Shown here one piece after another: positions 1 to 7,178 of a stretch of 27,723 nucleotides of DNA (within the stretch, counting starts at the first letter, position 1; each line of letters begins with the position of its first letter). The notes under the pieces were generated by a model. That model ran no database searches and was not told where the DNA came from. It worked only from the letters and a program-made list of their open reading frames with translations. Origin of the DNA: a virus; the IMG/VR virus record IMGVR_UViG_3300029448_000323, positions 1 to 27,723 of that record, one strand, 5' to 3'. The translations under genes and the position numbers were made by a program.

Positions 1-212
1 AACTAGCTATCAATGGACTCAAAGCTCAATACGATAACGTACAAGGATACGAAGGAAGAATGCTAAGTGGCAAAGCACCTAGGACTTCAGGTGATGTATA
101 TAGAAGTCAAGCAGAAGTAGTCAAAGCTATGAGTGATCCTCAATATGATGATGATCCAGCTTATAGACAAGACGTAATGAACAAACTAGCTAGATCAGAC
201 GTTCAATTCTAA
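1..212 (+). CDS. Capsid assembly scaffolding protein, C-terminal end (T7 gp9-like), 5' truncated by the window
   Basis: The frame is open from base 3 to the TAA at 210-212 and encodes about 69 residues, ending in RQDVMNKLARSDVQF. Scaffold proteins of T7-like phages organise major capsid subunits inside the procapsid and leave before DNA packaging; their functional capsid-binding part is the C-terminus, which is what is visible here. The assignment rests on the charged, helical C-terminal style (AEVVKAMSDPQYDDDPAYRQDV) and on the position just upstream of the capsid gene, as in T7. The N-terminal part is outside the window, so length and start cannot be judged. The next gene starts 2 bases after the stop. 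Confidence 0.75.
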   Translation, partial: LAINGLKAQYDNVQGYEGRMLSGKAPRTSGDVYRSQAEVVKAMSDPQYDDDPAYRQDVMNKLARSDVQF

Positions 213-214
213 TT

Positions 215-352
215 ATGAGTATTCAATCTGAATTTAAAAGCAACTGGAAATCTATTAAACATGCAGTTAACGAAGTAAAGAAAGCTGCATCTACTAGAAG
301 CTCATCCTATAAAAAAGAGATGGGACCATACCTTAAGAAAAAGAAAAGGTAA
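215..352 (+). CDS. Small basic hypothetical protein (45 aa)
   Basis: A short ORF begins 2 bases after the scaffold stop and ends with a TAA that overlaps the ATG of the hli gene (TAATG), so translation is probably coupled to both neighbours. It encodes 45 residues, MSIQSEFKSNWKSIKHAVNE to a C-terminus of GPYLKKKKR, and is strongly basic at its end. No membrane segment or known motif is visible. Its tight packing between two recognisable genes supports it being real. Function unknown; a small nucleic-acid or capsid-associated peptide is possible but unsupported. Confidence 0.6.
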   Translation: MSIQSEFKSNWKSIKHAVNEVKKAASTRSSSYKKEMGPYLKKKKR

Positions 353-525
353 TGCCTGACAATTTACACGCAAACGAAACACCACCCCAACTAATGAACG
401 AAAAAGAATCCGAAGTACTACTACATGATGCTGAAGAGCTAAATGGTCGACTAGCAATGGTTGGCTTCATAGCAGCTCTTGGCTCATACGCTTGCACTGG
501 CATGATTATTCCAGGCATATTCTAA
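352..525 (+). CDS. hli: High-light-inducible protein (Hli/HLIP), one-helix chlorophyll-binding family
   Basis: Encodes 57 residues. Residues 28-40 carry the hallmark chlorophyll-binding motif of the family, AEELNGRLAMVGF (consensus ExxNGRxAMxGF), followed by a hydrophobic helix, IAALGSYACTGMIIPGIF. Known Hlips insert in the thylakoid membrane, bind chlorophyll and carotenoid and protect photosystems under stress. Cyanophages carry hli as an auxiliary metabolic gene, presumably to keep host photosynthesis running during infection. The gene starts inside the previous stop codon (TAATG) and lies between scaffold and capsid genes, so it is transcribed with late structural genes. No psbA accompanies it in this window. 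It contains one of only three CCWGG sites seen here (511-515). Identification is confident; the host benefit is inferred from the family. Confidence 0.93.
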   Translation: MPDNLHANETPPQLMNEKESEVLLHDAEELNGRLAMVGFIAALGSYACTGMIIPGIF

Positions 526-543
526 AACCCACACGTCCGTTCA

Positions 544-556
544 TCCATTTTATGGA
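544..556 (+). promoter_or_regulatory. Short inverted repeat in the hli-micropeptide gap
   Basis: Downstream of hli the sequence TCCAT-TTT-ATGGA forms a 5-bp stem (544-548 with 552-556). An alternative pairing, CGTCC at 534-538 with GGACG at 554-558, is also possible. No T-run follows, so it is not an obvious terminator. It may be a weak RNA structure in the leader of the following small genes. Confidence 0.2.
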
Positions 557-605
557 CGCATGAAACCAAGGCATGGAACGGGGTCTTGGTAGTTGAGGAT
601 TACTC

Positions 606-650
606 ATGAAAGTAACACTTACCTATCGCGGCGTAACTTACACAAAATAA
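606..650 (+). CDS. DUF4278-like micropeptide (14 aa), possibly a truncated gene
   Basis: ATG at 606 opens MKVTLTYRGVTYTK followed by TAA. This closely resembles the N-terminal signature (MxLTYRGxxY) of the DUF4278 proteins of marine cyanobacteria and their phages, as I remember the family. Only the signature remains; a typical member continues further. It could be a translated micropeptide, a decayed gene, or a leader. The stretch before it (560-605), with CAAGGCATGGAACGGGG, has no convincing longer ORF. The next gene begins 15 bases after the stop, beyond an AT-rich palindrome TTTTAATTAAAA (652-663). Confidence 0.4.
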   Translation: MKVTLTYRGVTYTK

Positions 651-665
651 CTTTTAATTAAAAAC

Positions 666-1022
666 ATGAAAAAAATTGCACTAGCCCTAGCGGCAACTCT
701 CGCTTCGACTCCTGCAATGGCTGGCGTCTATGTGAATGCCGAGTCAAAAGCAAAGTATACAGGTAGTGATTATAAGTCTACAACGACTGATCTACACATT
801 GGTTGGGAAGATAAAGCAGGTCAACTTAAATATTATATTCAAGGTGGTCCCTCATTCTCTGCTGCTGATGGAGCAAATGGTGACACCGATTTCTCAGGTA
901 AAGGCGGAGTAAAATTTGCAGCTACTGAGAAGTTAGGTCTATATGGAGAAGTATCTTTTGCAACTGATGATACTGCTGACACTGCATACGGTACTAAAAT
1001 AGGTGCCAAATATAAATTCTAA
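666..1022 (+). CDS. Exported small outer-membrane beta-barrel (porin-like) protein
   Basis: Encodes 118 residues. Residues 1-19 (MKKIALALAATLASTPAMA) are a textbook Sec signal peptide with a cleavage site after AMA; the mature part is about 99 residues. It has alternating-polarity strands (VYVNAESKAKY, TDLHIGWEDKAGQLKYYIQGG, KGGVKFAATEKLGLYGEVSFA, GTKIGAKYKF) with Gly/Asp turns and ends in an aromatic Phe. A terminal aromatic strand is the signature recognised by the outer-membrane assembly machinery. The size suggests only about six strands, so it is a mini-barrel or an oligomer-forming part rather than a full porin. Sitting between hli and the capsid gene, it is expected to be expressed late. 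The role is unknown; altering envelope permeability or superinfection exclusion would be guesses. Confidence 0.65.
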   Translation: MKKIALALAATLASTPAMAGVYVNAESKAKYTGSDYKSTTTDLHIGWEDKAGQLKYYIQGGPSFSAADGANGDTDFSGKGGVKFAATEKLGLYGEVSFATDDTADTAYGTKIGAKYKF

Positions 1023-1024
1023 TT

Positions 1025-1183
1025 ATGGCACACCAATCCACTGATGGAAGGGCGCACTTGACGTCCTTCTCACCGGACCCTGTTGATACTAGCCCTAGTG
1101 ATCAACAACCTCCCGGTGTAGATAAGAAGAAAGAAGAGGTTGACTACAACTCTCTCGAGGAAGCACTTACAGGTGATTCGTAA
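1025..1183 (+). CDS. Small hypothetical protein with an MAHQ start resembling the capsid N-terminus
   Basis: ATG at 1025 follows the porin-like stop by 2 bases. It encodes 52 residues: a polar, Pro-rich first half (MAHQSTDGRAH, SPDPVDTSPSDQQPPG) and a charged second half (DKKKEEVDYNSLEEALTGDS). There is no signal peptide or membrane helix. The first residues (MAHQSTDG) resemble the start of the major capsid protein (MAHQTTSG) encoded 235 bases downstream, and the nucleotide sequence is also similar there. It is likely a small soluble, largely disordered protein of unknown role, possibly virion-associated given its position. Confidence 0.55.
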   Translation: MAHQSTDGRAHLTSFSPDPVDTSPSDQQPPGVDKKKEEVDYNSLEEALTGDS

Positions 1184-1301
1184 AATTAATGAACTATGGG
1201 TAGTAGTATTCTTACTGCTACCCGTCTTCCTCTATATAGAATGGTCGCATGTCCTTTATCATGCAAGGGAAGAAACACCTCAGTGTAGGACTTCTTCCTA
1301 A
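1173..1301 (+). CDS. Possible one-helix membrane peptide (GTG start)
   Basis: A frame starting with GTG at 1173, overlapping the previous gene by 11 bases, encodes 42 residues with one clear membrane helix (ELWVVVFLLLPVFLYIEW, residues 7-24) followed by a polar tail. A TTG at 1140 in the same frame is an alternative start. The hydrophobic segment and its overlap with the preceding stop favour a real gene, but it is short and the start codon is weak. No function can be assigned; holin-like activity is one possibility for such peptides. Confidence 0.4.
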   Translation: MIRKINELWVVVFLLLPVFLYIEWSHVLYHAREETPQCRTSS

Positions 1302-1328
1302 TTGGCATCAGCCCTCCAAGGAGGATAC

Positions 1329-1351
1329 CTTTTGCCGTCTAGACGGTGGGA
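1329..1351 (+). promoter_or_regulatory. Hairpin in the major capsid leader
   Basis: The 12-bp perfect palindrome CCGTCTAGACGG (1335-1346) extends as RNA through a G-U, three U-G pairs and a U-A pair. Just upstream (1313-1324) CCTC/GAGG can form a small stem that includes an AAGGAGG Shine-Dalgarno-like sequence at 1318-1324 with no convincing gene after it. Together they fill the 117-base gap before the capsid gene. Candidate roles are an RNA-processing site or an mRNA-stability element. Confidence 0.3.
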
Positions 1352-1418
1352 AAGACCACAAAATTGATCAAACAATTACGCGTAAGAAAGATAAACATAC
1401 ATTTTTTATTCCATATTA

Positions 1419-2588
1419 ATGGCACATCAAACTACCAGTGGCTCTAACACAGCCCTGTTAACGGGACCGGGTGCTGATAATGGTGTTATCACCGCAGCAG
1501 GTGGGAATACCGCAACAGCAAACCGAAGAGCCCTTTACCTGAAATTGTTTTCAGGAGAAATGTTCAAGGGATTCCAGCGTAATACAATCGCTAGAGATCT
1601 TGTAACTAAGCGTACCCTAAAGAACGGTAAATCTTTACAGTTCATCTACACGGGTCGCACCACAGCTGAGTACCATACTCCGGGAAATTCCATACTAGGT
1701 AATAGTGATGGAGCACCTCCAGTAGCAGAGAAGACCATCACTTGTGATGACCTCTTAATCTCTAGTGCTTTCGTTTATGAATTAGATGAAACACTTGCGC
1801 ATTATGATCTACGTGGGGAAATTTCCAAGAAGATTGGTTATGCTCTAGCTGAAAATTATGATAGAAAGATCTTCCGCGCAATCTCTAAGGCTGCACGTAA
1901 AGCATCTCCTATCACTAAGGCTAACTACCTAGAACCGGGCGGAACACAAATCCGTGTTGGTACTGCTGCTCAACTTTCTGATGCTTATAATTCAGCAAAC
2001 TTGATCAATGCATTCTATGATGCAGCGGCAGCTCTAGATGAGAAAGGAGTTAGTTCTGAAGGACGCGTGGGCGTCTTAAACCCAAGACAATATTATGAAC
2101 TTATCCAAGCGGTAGGTACTAATGGTCTTGTTAATAGAGACGTACAGGGCGGAGCATTGCAGTCAGGTAACGGCATCATTGAAATTGCAGGTATCAAAAT
2201 CTTCAAGTCAATGAACATTCCTTTCTTCGGAAAGCATGGTACTATTTATGGTACAACTGCTGGTACTACAGACGCTAACGTAGCTTCTCCGGGTAATGTA
2301 GGTTCATTCGTTGGCGATGCCATGGTAGATGAGCACAACACTACTGAGAATGACTATGGTCAGGCTGCTAAGTTTGCTAATACTTGTGGACTTATCTTCC
2401 AGAAGGAAGCTGCAGGTGTTGTAGAAGCTATCGGACCACAGGTTCAGGTAACTTCTGGGGACGTTTCAGTCATCTACCAAGGAGATGTAATATTAGGAAG
2501 GCTCGCAATGGGGGCTGACTATCTTAACCCAGCTGCTGCAGTAGAATTGTTCGCAGGAACAGCTACAGCTCCAGCCGCATTCGGGTAA
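1419..2588 (+). CDS. Major capsid protein (T7 gp10-like)
   Basis: Encodes 389 residues, somewhat longer than T7 gp10A (345). It forms the icosahedral head shell with the HK97-type fold used by T7-like phages. Supporting features are the position after the scaffold gene and before tail tube A, the N-terminal stretch RRALYLKLFSGEMFKGFQRNTIARDLVTKRTLKNGKS followed by FIYTGRTTAEYHTPG, and the middle segment EGRVGVLNPRQYYELIQAVGTNGLVNRDVQGG, all in the style of T7-type capsid proteins. The start at 1419 has no good Shine-Dalgarno and is preceded by an AT-rich stretch (ATTTTTTATTCCATATTA). A strong terminator follows at 2612-2638. No capsid frameshift product such as T7 gp10B is evident. Confidence 0.93.
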   Translation: MAHQTTSGSNTALLTGPGADNGVITAAGGNTATANRRALYLKLFSGEMFKGFQRNTIARDLVTKRTLKNGKSLQFIYTGRTTAEYHTPGNSILGNSDGAPPVAEKTITCDDLLISSAFVYELDETLAHYDLRGEISKKIGYALAENYDRKIFRAISKAARKASPITKANYLEPGGTQIRVGTAAQLSDAYNSANLINAFYDAAAALDEKGVSSEGRVGVLNPRQYYELIQAVGTNGLVNRDVQGGALQSGNGIIEIAGIKIFKSMNIPFFGKHGTIYGTTAGTTDANVASPGNVGSFVGDAMVDEHNTTENDYGQAAKFANTCGLIFQKEAAGVVEAIGPQVQVTSGDVSVIYQGDVILGRLAMGADYLNPAAAVELFAGTATAPAAFG

Positions 2589-2611
2589 TATATTTTTTAA
2601 CCAACATACAT

Positions 2612-2638
2612 GGGAGTCTTCGGGCTCCCTTTTTTTTT
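2612..2638 (+). terminator. Intrinsic terminator downstream of the capsid gene (T-phi-like position)
   Basis: Stem GGGAGTC (2612-2618) and GGCTCCC (2623-2629) close a TTCG tetraloop (2619-2622), with one G-U pair; a run of nine T follows. C(UUCG)G is an exceptionally stable loop. The position directly after the major capsid gene matches T-phi in T7, which partly terminates the phage polymerase and makes capsid mRNA the most abundant late message. Confidence 0.92.
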
Positions 2639-2642
2639 ATTT

Positions 2643-3284
2643 ATGGCTTCCACAACTATTGATACCGATACAGAACTATCCGCAGTTAACTCAATACTGG
2701 GAGCTATCGGTCAGTCACCCATATCAGTTCTTAAAGATCCTACTACAGGGGTAGTAACAAACGAAAACCCTGAGATATCATTCATCTATAATTTACTTAG
2801 AGATTCTAATGTTGACGTACAATCGGAAGGTTGGCACTTTAATACAGAGAAACATAAAGAGTATAACCCAGACGCTAACGATCAGATAGTGATAGGCAGT
2901 GACGTTATTAAAATGGACGTTGCTGATGGATGGTCACACAGACAATATGATGTAGTAAAAAGAGATGGATTCTTATACGACAAGTATGACCATACAAATC
3001 TATGGCCAGATGTAGCTAAGTTGTATTTAGATATAACTATGCTTATTCCATTTGAATCTATACCACTAGTATTCCAGAGATACATAACATACAGAGCATC
3101 TCGTATGGCTGCAACACAACTAGTAGCTAACCCTCAACTAGTTCAATTACTTCAGCAGCAAGAGACATTAGCACGAGCTGCTGTAATGGAATATGAATGT
3201 AACCAAGGTAATCACTCTATGATGGGGTTCCCTGAGGATACAGTTTATAGTACATATCAACCTTGGAGAGGATTAGTACGTTAA
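2643..3284 (+). CDS. Tail tubular protein A (T7 gp11-like)
   Basis: Encodes 213 residues from ATG 2643 (T7 gp11: 196). An upstream in-frame ATG at 2610 would run through the terminator hairpin and add an unlikely hydrophobic leader (MGVFGLPFFLF), so the internal start is preferred. Family-like segments include TELSAVNSILGAIGQSPIS near residue 11, SEGWHFNTEKH in the middle, and FQRYITYRASRMAATQL later. Gatekeeper proteins of this family join the portal to the tail nozzle and help retain DNA. The gene ends in TAATG, overlapping the start of tail tubular protein B. Confidence 0.9.
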   Translation: MASTTIDTDTELSAVNSILGAIGQSPISVLKDPTTGVVTNENPEISFIYNLLRDSNVDVQSEGWHFNTEKHKEYNPDANDQIVIGSDVIKMDVADGWSHRQYDVVKRDGFLYDKYDHTNLWPDVAKLYLDITMLIPFESIPLVFQRYITYRASRMAATQLVANPQLVQLLQQQETLARAAVMEYECNQGNHSMMGFPEDTVYSTYQPWRGLVR

Positions 3285-6148
3285 TGGCAAGTATCACACA
3301 GACCATACCTAATTATCAGGGTGGCATATCACAACAGCCTGACCAGATGAAATTTCCGGGACAGGTAAAGAATATTATAAATGGTATACCTGATGTTACT
3401 TACGGTTTATATAAGAGACCCGGTGGTGAAAGAGCAGGTGTAACTAAATTAGCTAATAGACAAGCAGGTGGAGCATGGTTCCACTACTACAGAGATGAGG
3501 CAGAGGGATCTTATATAGGACAAGTAGCAGCTAATGGTCAAGTAAGAGTTTGGAAAGCTTCTGGAGACAATCCCGGTGCTGAACAGACTGTAACTTATGG
3601 TACTGGTGGACAGACTGCTATAACAAACTACCTAACTTCTACTAGTGGTGAGAATATACAGACTCTAACTATTAATGATACTACTTTTATTAATAACAGA
3701 ATTAAAACTATTAGTACTACAGGTGCTACAGACAGCTATCAAGATGCTTACTTTGCATTTATAGAATTACTAAGAACTGAGAATGGTAGGCAGTATGCTT
3801 TAAATGTTTATAATGGAGAAACTACTACTACTATACCTAGAGCTACTAGAGTTAAAATTGCAAGTGATACATTAGATGAAGGAGCAGGTACTGCAACTTG
3901 TCCGGGTATTGTAACTCAAGTATTCAGTGTCAATGAAGGTAATGGTACTGGAGTAGGTAATGATAATGGTAAGAACTTAATCTTTAAAATCACTACACTA
4001 GGTCAGCAAGGCAGGCGTAATACTACAGATGATACTCCAAATGGTTCTGATTATGCATGTTCATATAATAGACAGCTGACATTATTACATGGTGGAGAAG
4101 GATATGATACTGGAGATCAGGTAACAGTTACTGCAGACCAAGCACAGACTGATTATAACTATACCATAGAAGTTACAGATCATGAGTCTGTACCTATTAA
4201 AGCTGATATCAAAGCTGTTAGACCTGCACCAACACCATTCGATGCTGATACAGCTGTAACAGTTGACACTATACTAGGAAGTCTAGTAGATGAACTCAGC
4301 GGTACTTCTGTATCTACTACTATTGTAGGTAATGGTATCTATTTATCTAGTAGCAGTGCTTTCCAAGTTGAGGTTGTAGATCAAGACTTAATGAGAGTCA
4401 TGCAGAAAGAAGTTAACGATGTTACTAAGCTACCTGCACAGTGTAAGGATGGCTACATTGTTAAGATATCTAACACCAGAATGTCAGATGAGGATGACTA
4501 CTATGTAAAGTTTGAGGGTACTAATGGTAAAGATGGACCCGGTTCATGGGTAGAGTGTCCAGCACCCGGTATAGTAAAAGGCTTTGATGCTAGTACTATG
4601 CCTGTTGTAGTACAAAGGACATCGCTAGCCAATGGTGGTACATCAACTGAGATAGCTACATTCACTGTTAAACAGTTTGAGTATGCTGAACGTGAGGTAG
4701 GAGATGATGTAACAAATCAAGCTCCTTCATTCTGTGGAACAAAGAACACTGCTGATCCTCCTGTATACTCACAAGATAGGACTATAAACAAAGTACTATT
4801 CTTTAGGAACAGACTAGCATTCTTATCAGGTAGTAGCGTTATATTATGTCAACCTAATACCGTAGCTAAGCCTAATTTCTGGGGTGCTACAGCTCTAACA
4901 GTTAGTGCTATAGACCCTATAGATATAGAGTGTAGTTCTACATTCCCTTCAGATTTATTTGATGGGATAGAAGTGACTACAGGCTTACTCTGTTTCAGTA
5001 CTAACCAGCAATTCTTACTATCTTCTGATGATACTGTATTGAATCCTGATACTGCTAAGTTAAGATCAGTATCTATGTTTAACTATAATGAAGTTATACC
5101 TCCTATCTCATTAGGTCAGACTATAGGATGGGTAGATAATTCAGGTAAGTATAGTAGATTTATGGAGAGTGCTAATATATTGAGAGAAGGAGAACCTACT
5201 GTATCAGATACAAGTAAAATTGTACCTAGTTTATTACCTAAAAGTATAGATTTATTCACCAATTCTAGGGAGAATAATCTTATATTCTTTGGTAAAACTG
5301 CTAGTAATGAAGTGATAGGATATAGATACTGGAATACACCTGACGGTAGACAGCAATCTGCATGGTTTAGATGGCATTTCAGAAACCCATTACTATACCA
5401 TTTCTGTATAGATGATACATATTACTTCTTAGATGATGATGGTTTTCTTCAGAGCATCAACCTAATACAAGCTGATGCTGACCCTTCTATAGATCAAGAT
5501 AGTATTAACTACCTTCTTCATTTGGATAACCATACTACTATATCTGGTGGTGTATATAATGCTACAACACAGCTCACTACCTTTACACATGGTACTGGTG
5601 GGTGTGTGTTCAACTGGCAATCAGATGTAGATACAGGTACTGGTACTAAGTTAGTACTTATTGATTCCGACTCAGGAGCTACTAGAGTAGGTAGGTATAC
5701 CGAATGCACTGTTACAAGTGCTGGAGCTACGTTCACTGTACCCGGTGAATGGACCGATACTTACCATATAGGGTATTTATATGATTACCAAGTAGAGTTC
5801 CCTAGAGTCTATAATACTAGGCAACAGGGTCAAGCTATTATATCTGAGATAAATGCATCCTTAATCCTACATAGATTGAAGCTAAACTTTGGTAAGATAG
5901 GTCTATATGAAACTACTATAACCAGAAAAGGGAAGCCTAATTATATTGAAGTATATGAGTCATCTGAACTAGATGAGTATGATGCTTCAGATGCTCCATA
6001 TTTGGAGGAAAAAATTCAGGCAGTTCCTATATATGAAAGAAATAAAAACGTAGGTATAATTTTAAAATCATCACACCCTGCACCAGCTACATTACATTCA
6101 ATGAGTTGGGAAGGTGATTTCTCACCGTTAACATATCAACGTGTCTAA
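3284..6148 (+). CDS. Tail tubular protein B (T7 gp12-like nozzle)
   Basis: Encodes 954 residues from ATG 3284 (T7 gp12: 794). The N-terminus MASITQTIPNYQGGISQQPD is the strongly conserved start of this family, followed by VNGx/KRPGGE-type sequence (NIINGIPDVTYGLYKRPGG). An in-frame ATG at 3263 lies inside the previous gene and gives an unlikely extension. The protein forms the hexameric nozzle beneath the gatekeeper and binds the tail fibres. The extra ~160 residues relative to T7 probably sit in beta-rich insertions such as the 200-350 region. The stop overlaps the GTG start of the next gene by 8 bases. Confidence 0.93.
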   Translation: MASITQTIPNYQGGISQQPDQMKFPGQVKNIINGIPDVTYGLYKRPGGERAGVTKLANRQAGGAWFHYYRDEAEGSYIGQVAANGQVRVWKASGDNPGAEQTVTYGTGGQTAITNYLTSTSGENIQTLTINDTTFINNRIKTISTTGATDSYQDAYFAFIELLRTENGRQYALNVYNGETTTTIPRATRVKIASDTLDEGAGTATCPGIVTQVFSVNEGNGTGVGNDNGKNLIFKITTLGQQGRRNTTDDTPNGSDYACSYNRQLTLLHGGEGYDTGDQVTVTADQAQTDYNYTIEVTDHESVPIKADIKAVRPAPTPFDADTAVTVDTILGSLVDELSGTSVSTTIVGNGIYLSSSSAFQVEVVDQDLMRVMQKEVNDVTKLPAQCKDGYIVKISNTRMSDEDDYYVKFEGTNGKDGPGSWVECPAPGIVKGFDASTMPVVVQRTSLANGGTSTEIATFTVKQFEYAEREVGDDVTNQAPSFCGTKNTADPPVYSQDRTINKVLFFRNRLAFLSGSSVILCQPNTVAKPNFWGATALTVSAIDPIDIECSSTFPSDLFDGIEVTTGLLCFSTNQQFLLSSDDTVLNPDTAKLRSVSMFNYNEVIPPISLGQTIGWVDNSGKYSRFMESANILREGEPTVSDTSKIVPSLLPKSIDLFTNSRENNLIFFGKTASNEVIGYRYWNTPDGRQQSAWFRWHFRNPLLYHFCIDDTYYFLDDDGFLQSINLIQADADPSIDQDSINYLLHLDNHTTISGGVYNATTQLTTFTHGTGGCVFNWQSDVDTGTGTKLVLIDSDSGATRVGRYTECTVTSAGATFTVPGEWTDTYHIGYLYDYQVEFPRVYNTRQQGQAIISEINASLILHRLKLNFGKIGLYETTITRKGKPNYIEVYESSELDEYDASDAPYLEEKIQAVPIYERNKNVGIILKSSHPAPATLHSMSWEGDFSPLTYQRV

Positions 6149-6578
6149 ATTTATTCACCCAATAACGATTGAGGCTGCCGTAGAGGTAGCCTATAATCTA
6201 CGTCCAGATGACCGTAGAGAGGTCGAAGAAGGTCATGGACTAGATCCCCTAGTAGAGTTAATCAAAGCAGCGCAGGAAGGCTCCTCTGTGTCTTTCACAG
6301 TGCCTAACGGCAAGACTGCTGGTATGGCTGGAGTCAATAATGAAGGTGCTATTTGGATGCTTACCACACCCGCTATAATAGAATATCCTCATACATTTGC
6401 TAGAGAAGCGAGACGCTTTGTATTAAGAAGAAAAGAACCTTTACTATGGAACATAGTTGATGAGCGTAATCGAGTTCATTTAAAACTACTAAGATTCTTG
6501 GGCTTTAAATTTCTAAGAAAAATTTCTCATGGTCCAAACAATTTGTCCTTTATAGAATTTTGCCGTGTGCGCACCTGA
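6141..6578 (+). CDS. Internal virion protein A (T7 gp13-like, DUF2833 type)
   Basis: Encodes 145 residues from a GTG start (6141) inside the end of the nozzle gene. The pattern of an N-terminal variable part, a central VNNEGAIWMLTTPAI, then REARRFVLRRKEPLLWNIVDERNRVHLKLLRFLGFKF matches T7 gp13, where WxVxS...W, then LWNYVWVGNTSHIRFLKTIGAVF occurs. The fold resembles a GNAT acetyltransferase, but catalytic activity is not implied. In T7, gp13 is needed for assembly of the internal core. Gene order supports the call. Confidence 0.8.
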   Translation: MSKFIHPITIEAAVEVAYNLRPDDRREVEEGHGLDPLVELIKAAQEGSSVSFTVPNGKTAGMAGVNNEGAIWMLTTPAIIEYPHTFAREARRFVLRRKEPLLWNIVDERNRVHLKLLRFLGFKFLRKISHGPNNLSFIEFCRVRT

Positions 6579-7176
6579 TCCAAATGCTCATAGAAGAGCA
6601 CAAGCTGAGATAAGACATAAGCAAAAGTTATTTGCTTGGAAAGGTAAGAACTTAGCTTATAAAAATAAATCTGCTTTAATAGCAGCTAAACAAAAAGATG
6701 TTGCTGGCTTAATTAGATCTAGAAATTTATCTGATTTAAAAGTTGGCATCTCTCAAATGCAAGGTCAACATTATAAGAGAGTAGAAGTAGCGTCGAAAAA
6801 TATGTGGAAGGAAATGGCTACTGGCGTAGGAGCTAAAGGTGGTTCTATGTCAAGACGGTCTATGTTAAGAGGAGGTACAAAAGCGGCTGCTTATTTAGAT
6901 AAGATAGGTAAATCCGAAGCAGCTTTAGAACTCGCTAAAGGTAGAGGACAGCATATACTATTAGAGAAACAGCGTAGAATACAGAAATCACAAGATGCTG
7001 ATTTACGTCAGAAACAAGGTCTACCACCTAACTTTGGTGCAAGTACATACTTTGCCCCTGTAGCTGATAATCGAGGCATGTCTTACTTATCCACTGCTTT
7101 ATCTATAGGTGCTATGTTTGCTACTGGTGGTACAAGTAAATTGCTCTCTGGAGCAGGTATGGCATTAGGAGGTTAA
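6565..7176 (+). CDS. Internal virion protein B (T7 gp14-like)
   Basis: Encodes 203 residues (T7 gp14: 196) from a GTG at 6565, overlapping the previous gene by 14 bases. The first residues are MCAPDPNAHRRAQAEIRHKQ, then a long charged helical region, and a hydrophobic Gly-rich C-terminus (STALSIGAMFATGGTSKLLSGAGMALGG). In T7, gp14 is ejected and forms the outer-membrane pore of the DNA-translocation channel; the hydrophobic end suits membrane insertion. The final Gly-Gly codons GGA GGT form the AGGAGGT ribosome-binding site (7167-7173) of the next gene. Confidence 0.8.
   Translation: MCAPDPNAHRRAQAEIRHKQKLFAWKGKNLAYKNKSALIAAKQKDVAGLIRSRNLSDLKVGISQMQGQHYKRVEVASKNMWKEMATGVGAKGGSMSRRSMLRGGTKAAAYLDKIGKSEAALELAKGRGQHILLEKQRRIQKSQDADLRQKQGLPPNFGASTYFAPVADNRGMSYLSTALSIGAMFATGGTSKLLSGAGMALGG
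7167..7173 (+). promoter_or_regulatory. Ribosome-binding site AGGAGGT inside the gp14-like C-terminus
   Basis: AGGAGGT lies 5 bases before ATG 7179 and also encodes the last two Gly residues of the upstream gene. It supports the start of the gp15-like gene. Confidence 0.8.
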
Positions 7177-7178
7177 TT

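Noticed and set aside
652-663. Palindrome TTTTAATTAAAA as an operator
   Set aside because: A 12-base AT-only palindrome is expected by chance in such a genome; no second copy was found near other genes.
1196-1288. ATG-started 30-residue ORF (MGSSILTATRLP)
   Set aside because: The overlapping frame from 1173 has a coherent membrane helix; this one has no such sign.
2610-2642. N-terminal extension of tail tubular protein A (MGVFGLPFFLF)
   Set aside because: These codons are the terminator hairpin and T-run; the family-like protein starts at 2643.
3263-3283. Extension of the nozzle gene (MERISTL)
   Set aside because: Lies within the end of the previous gene; the family start MASITQ begins at 3284.
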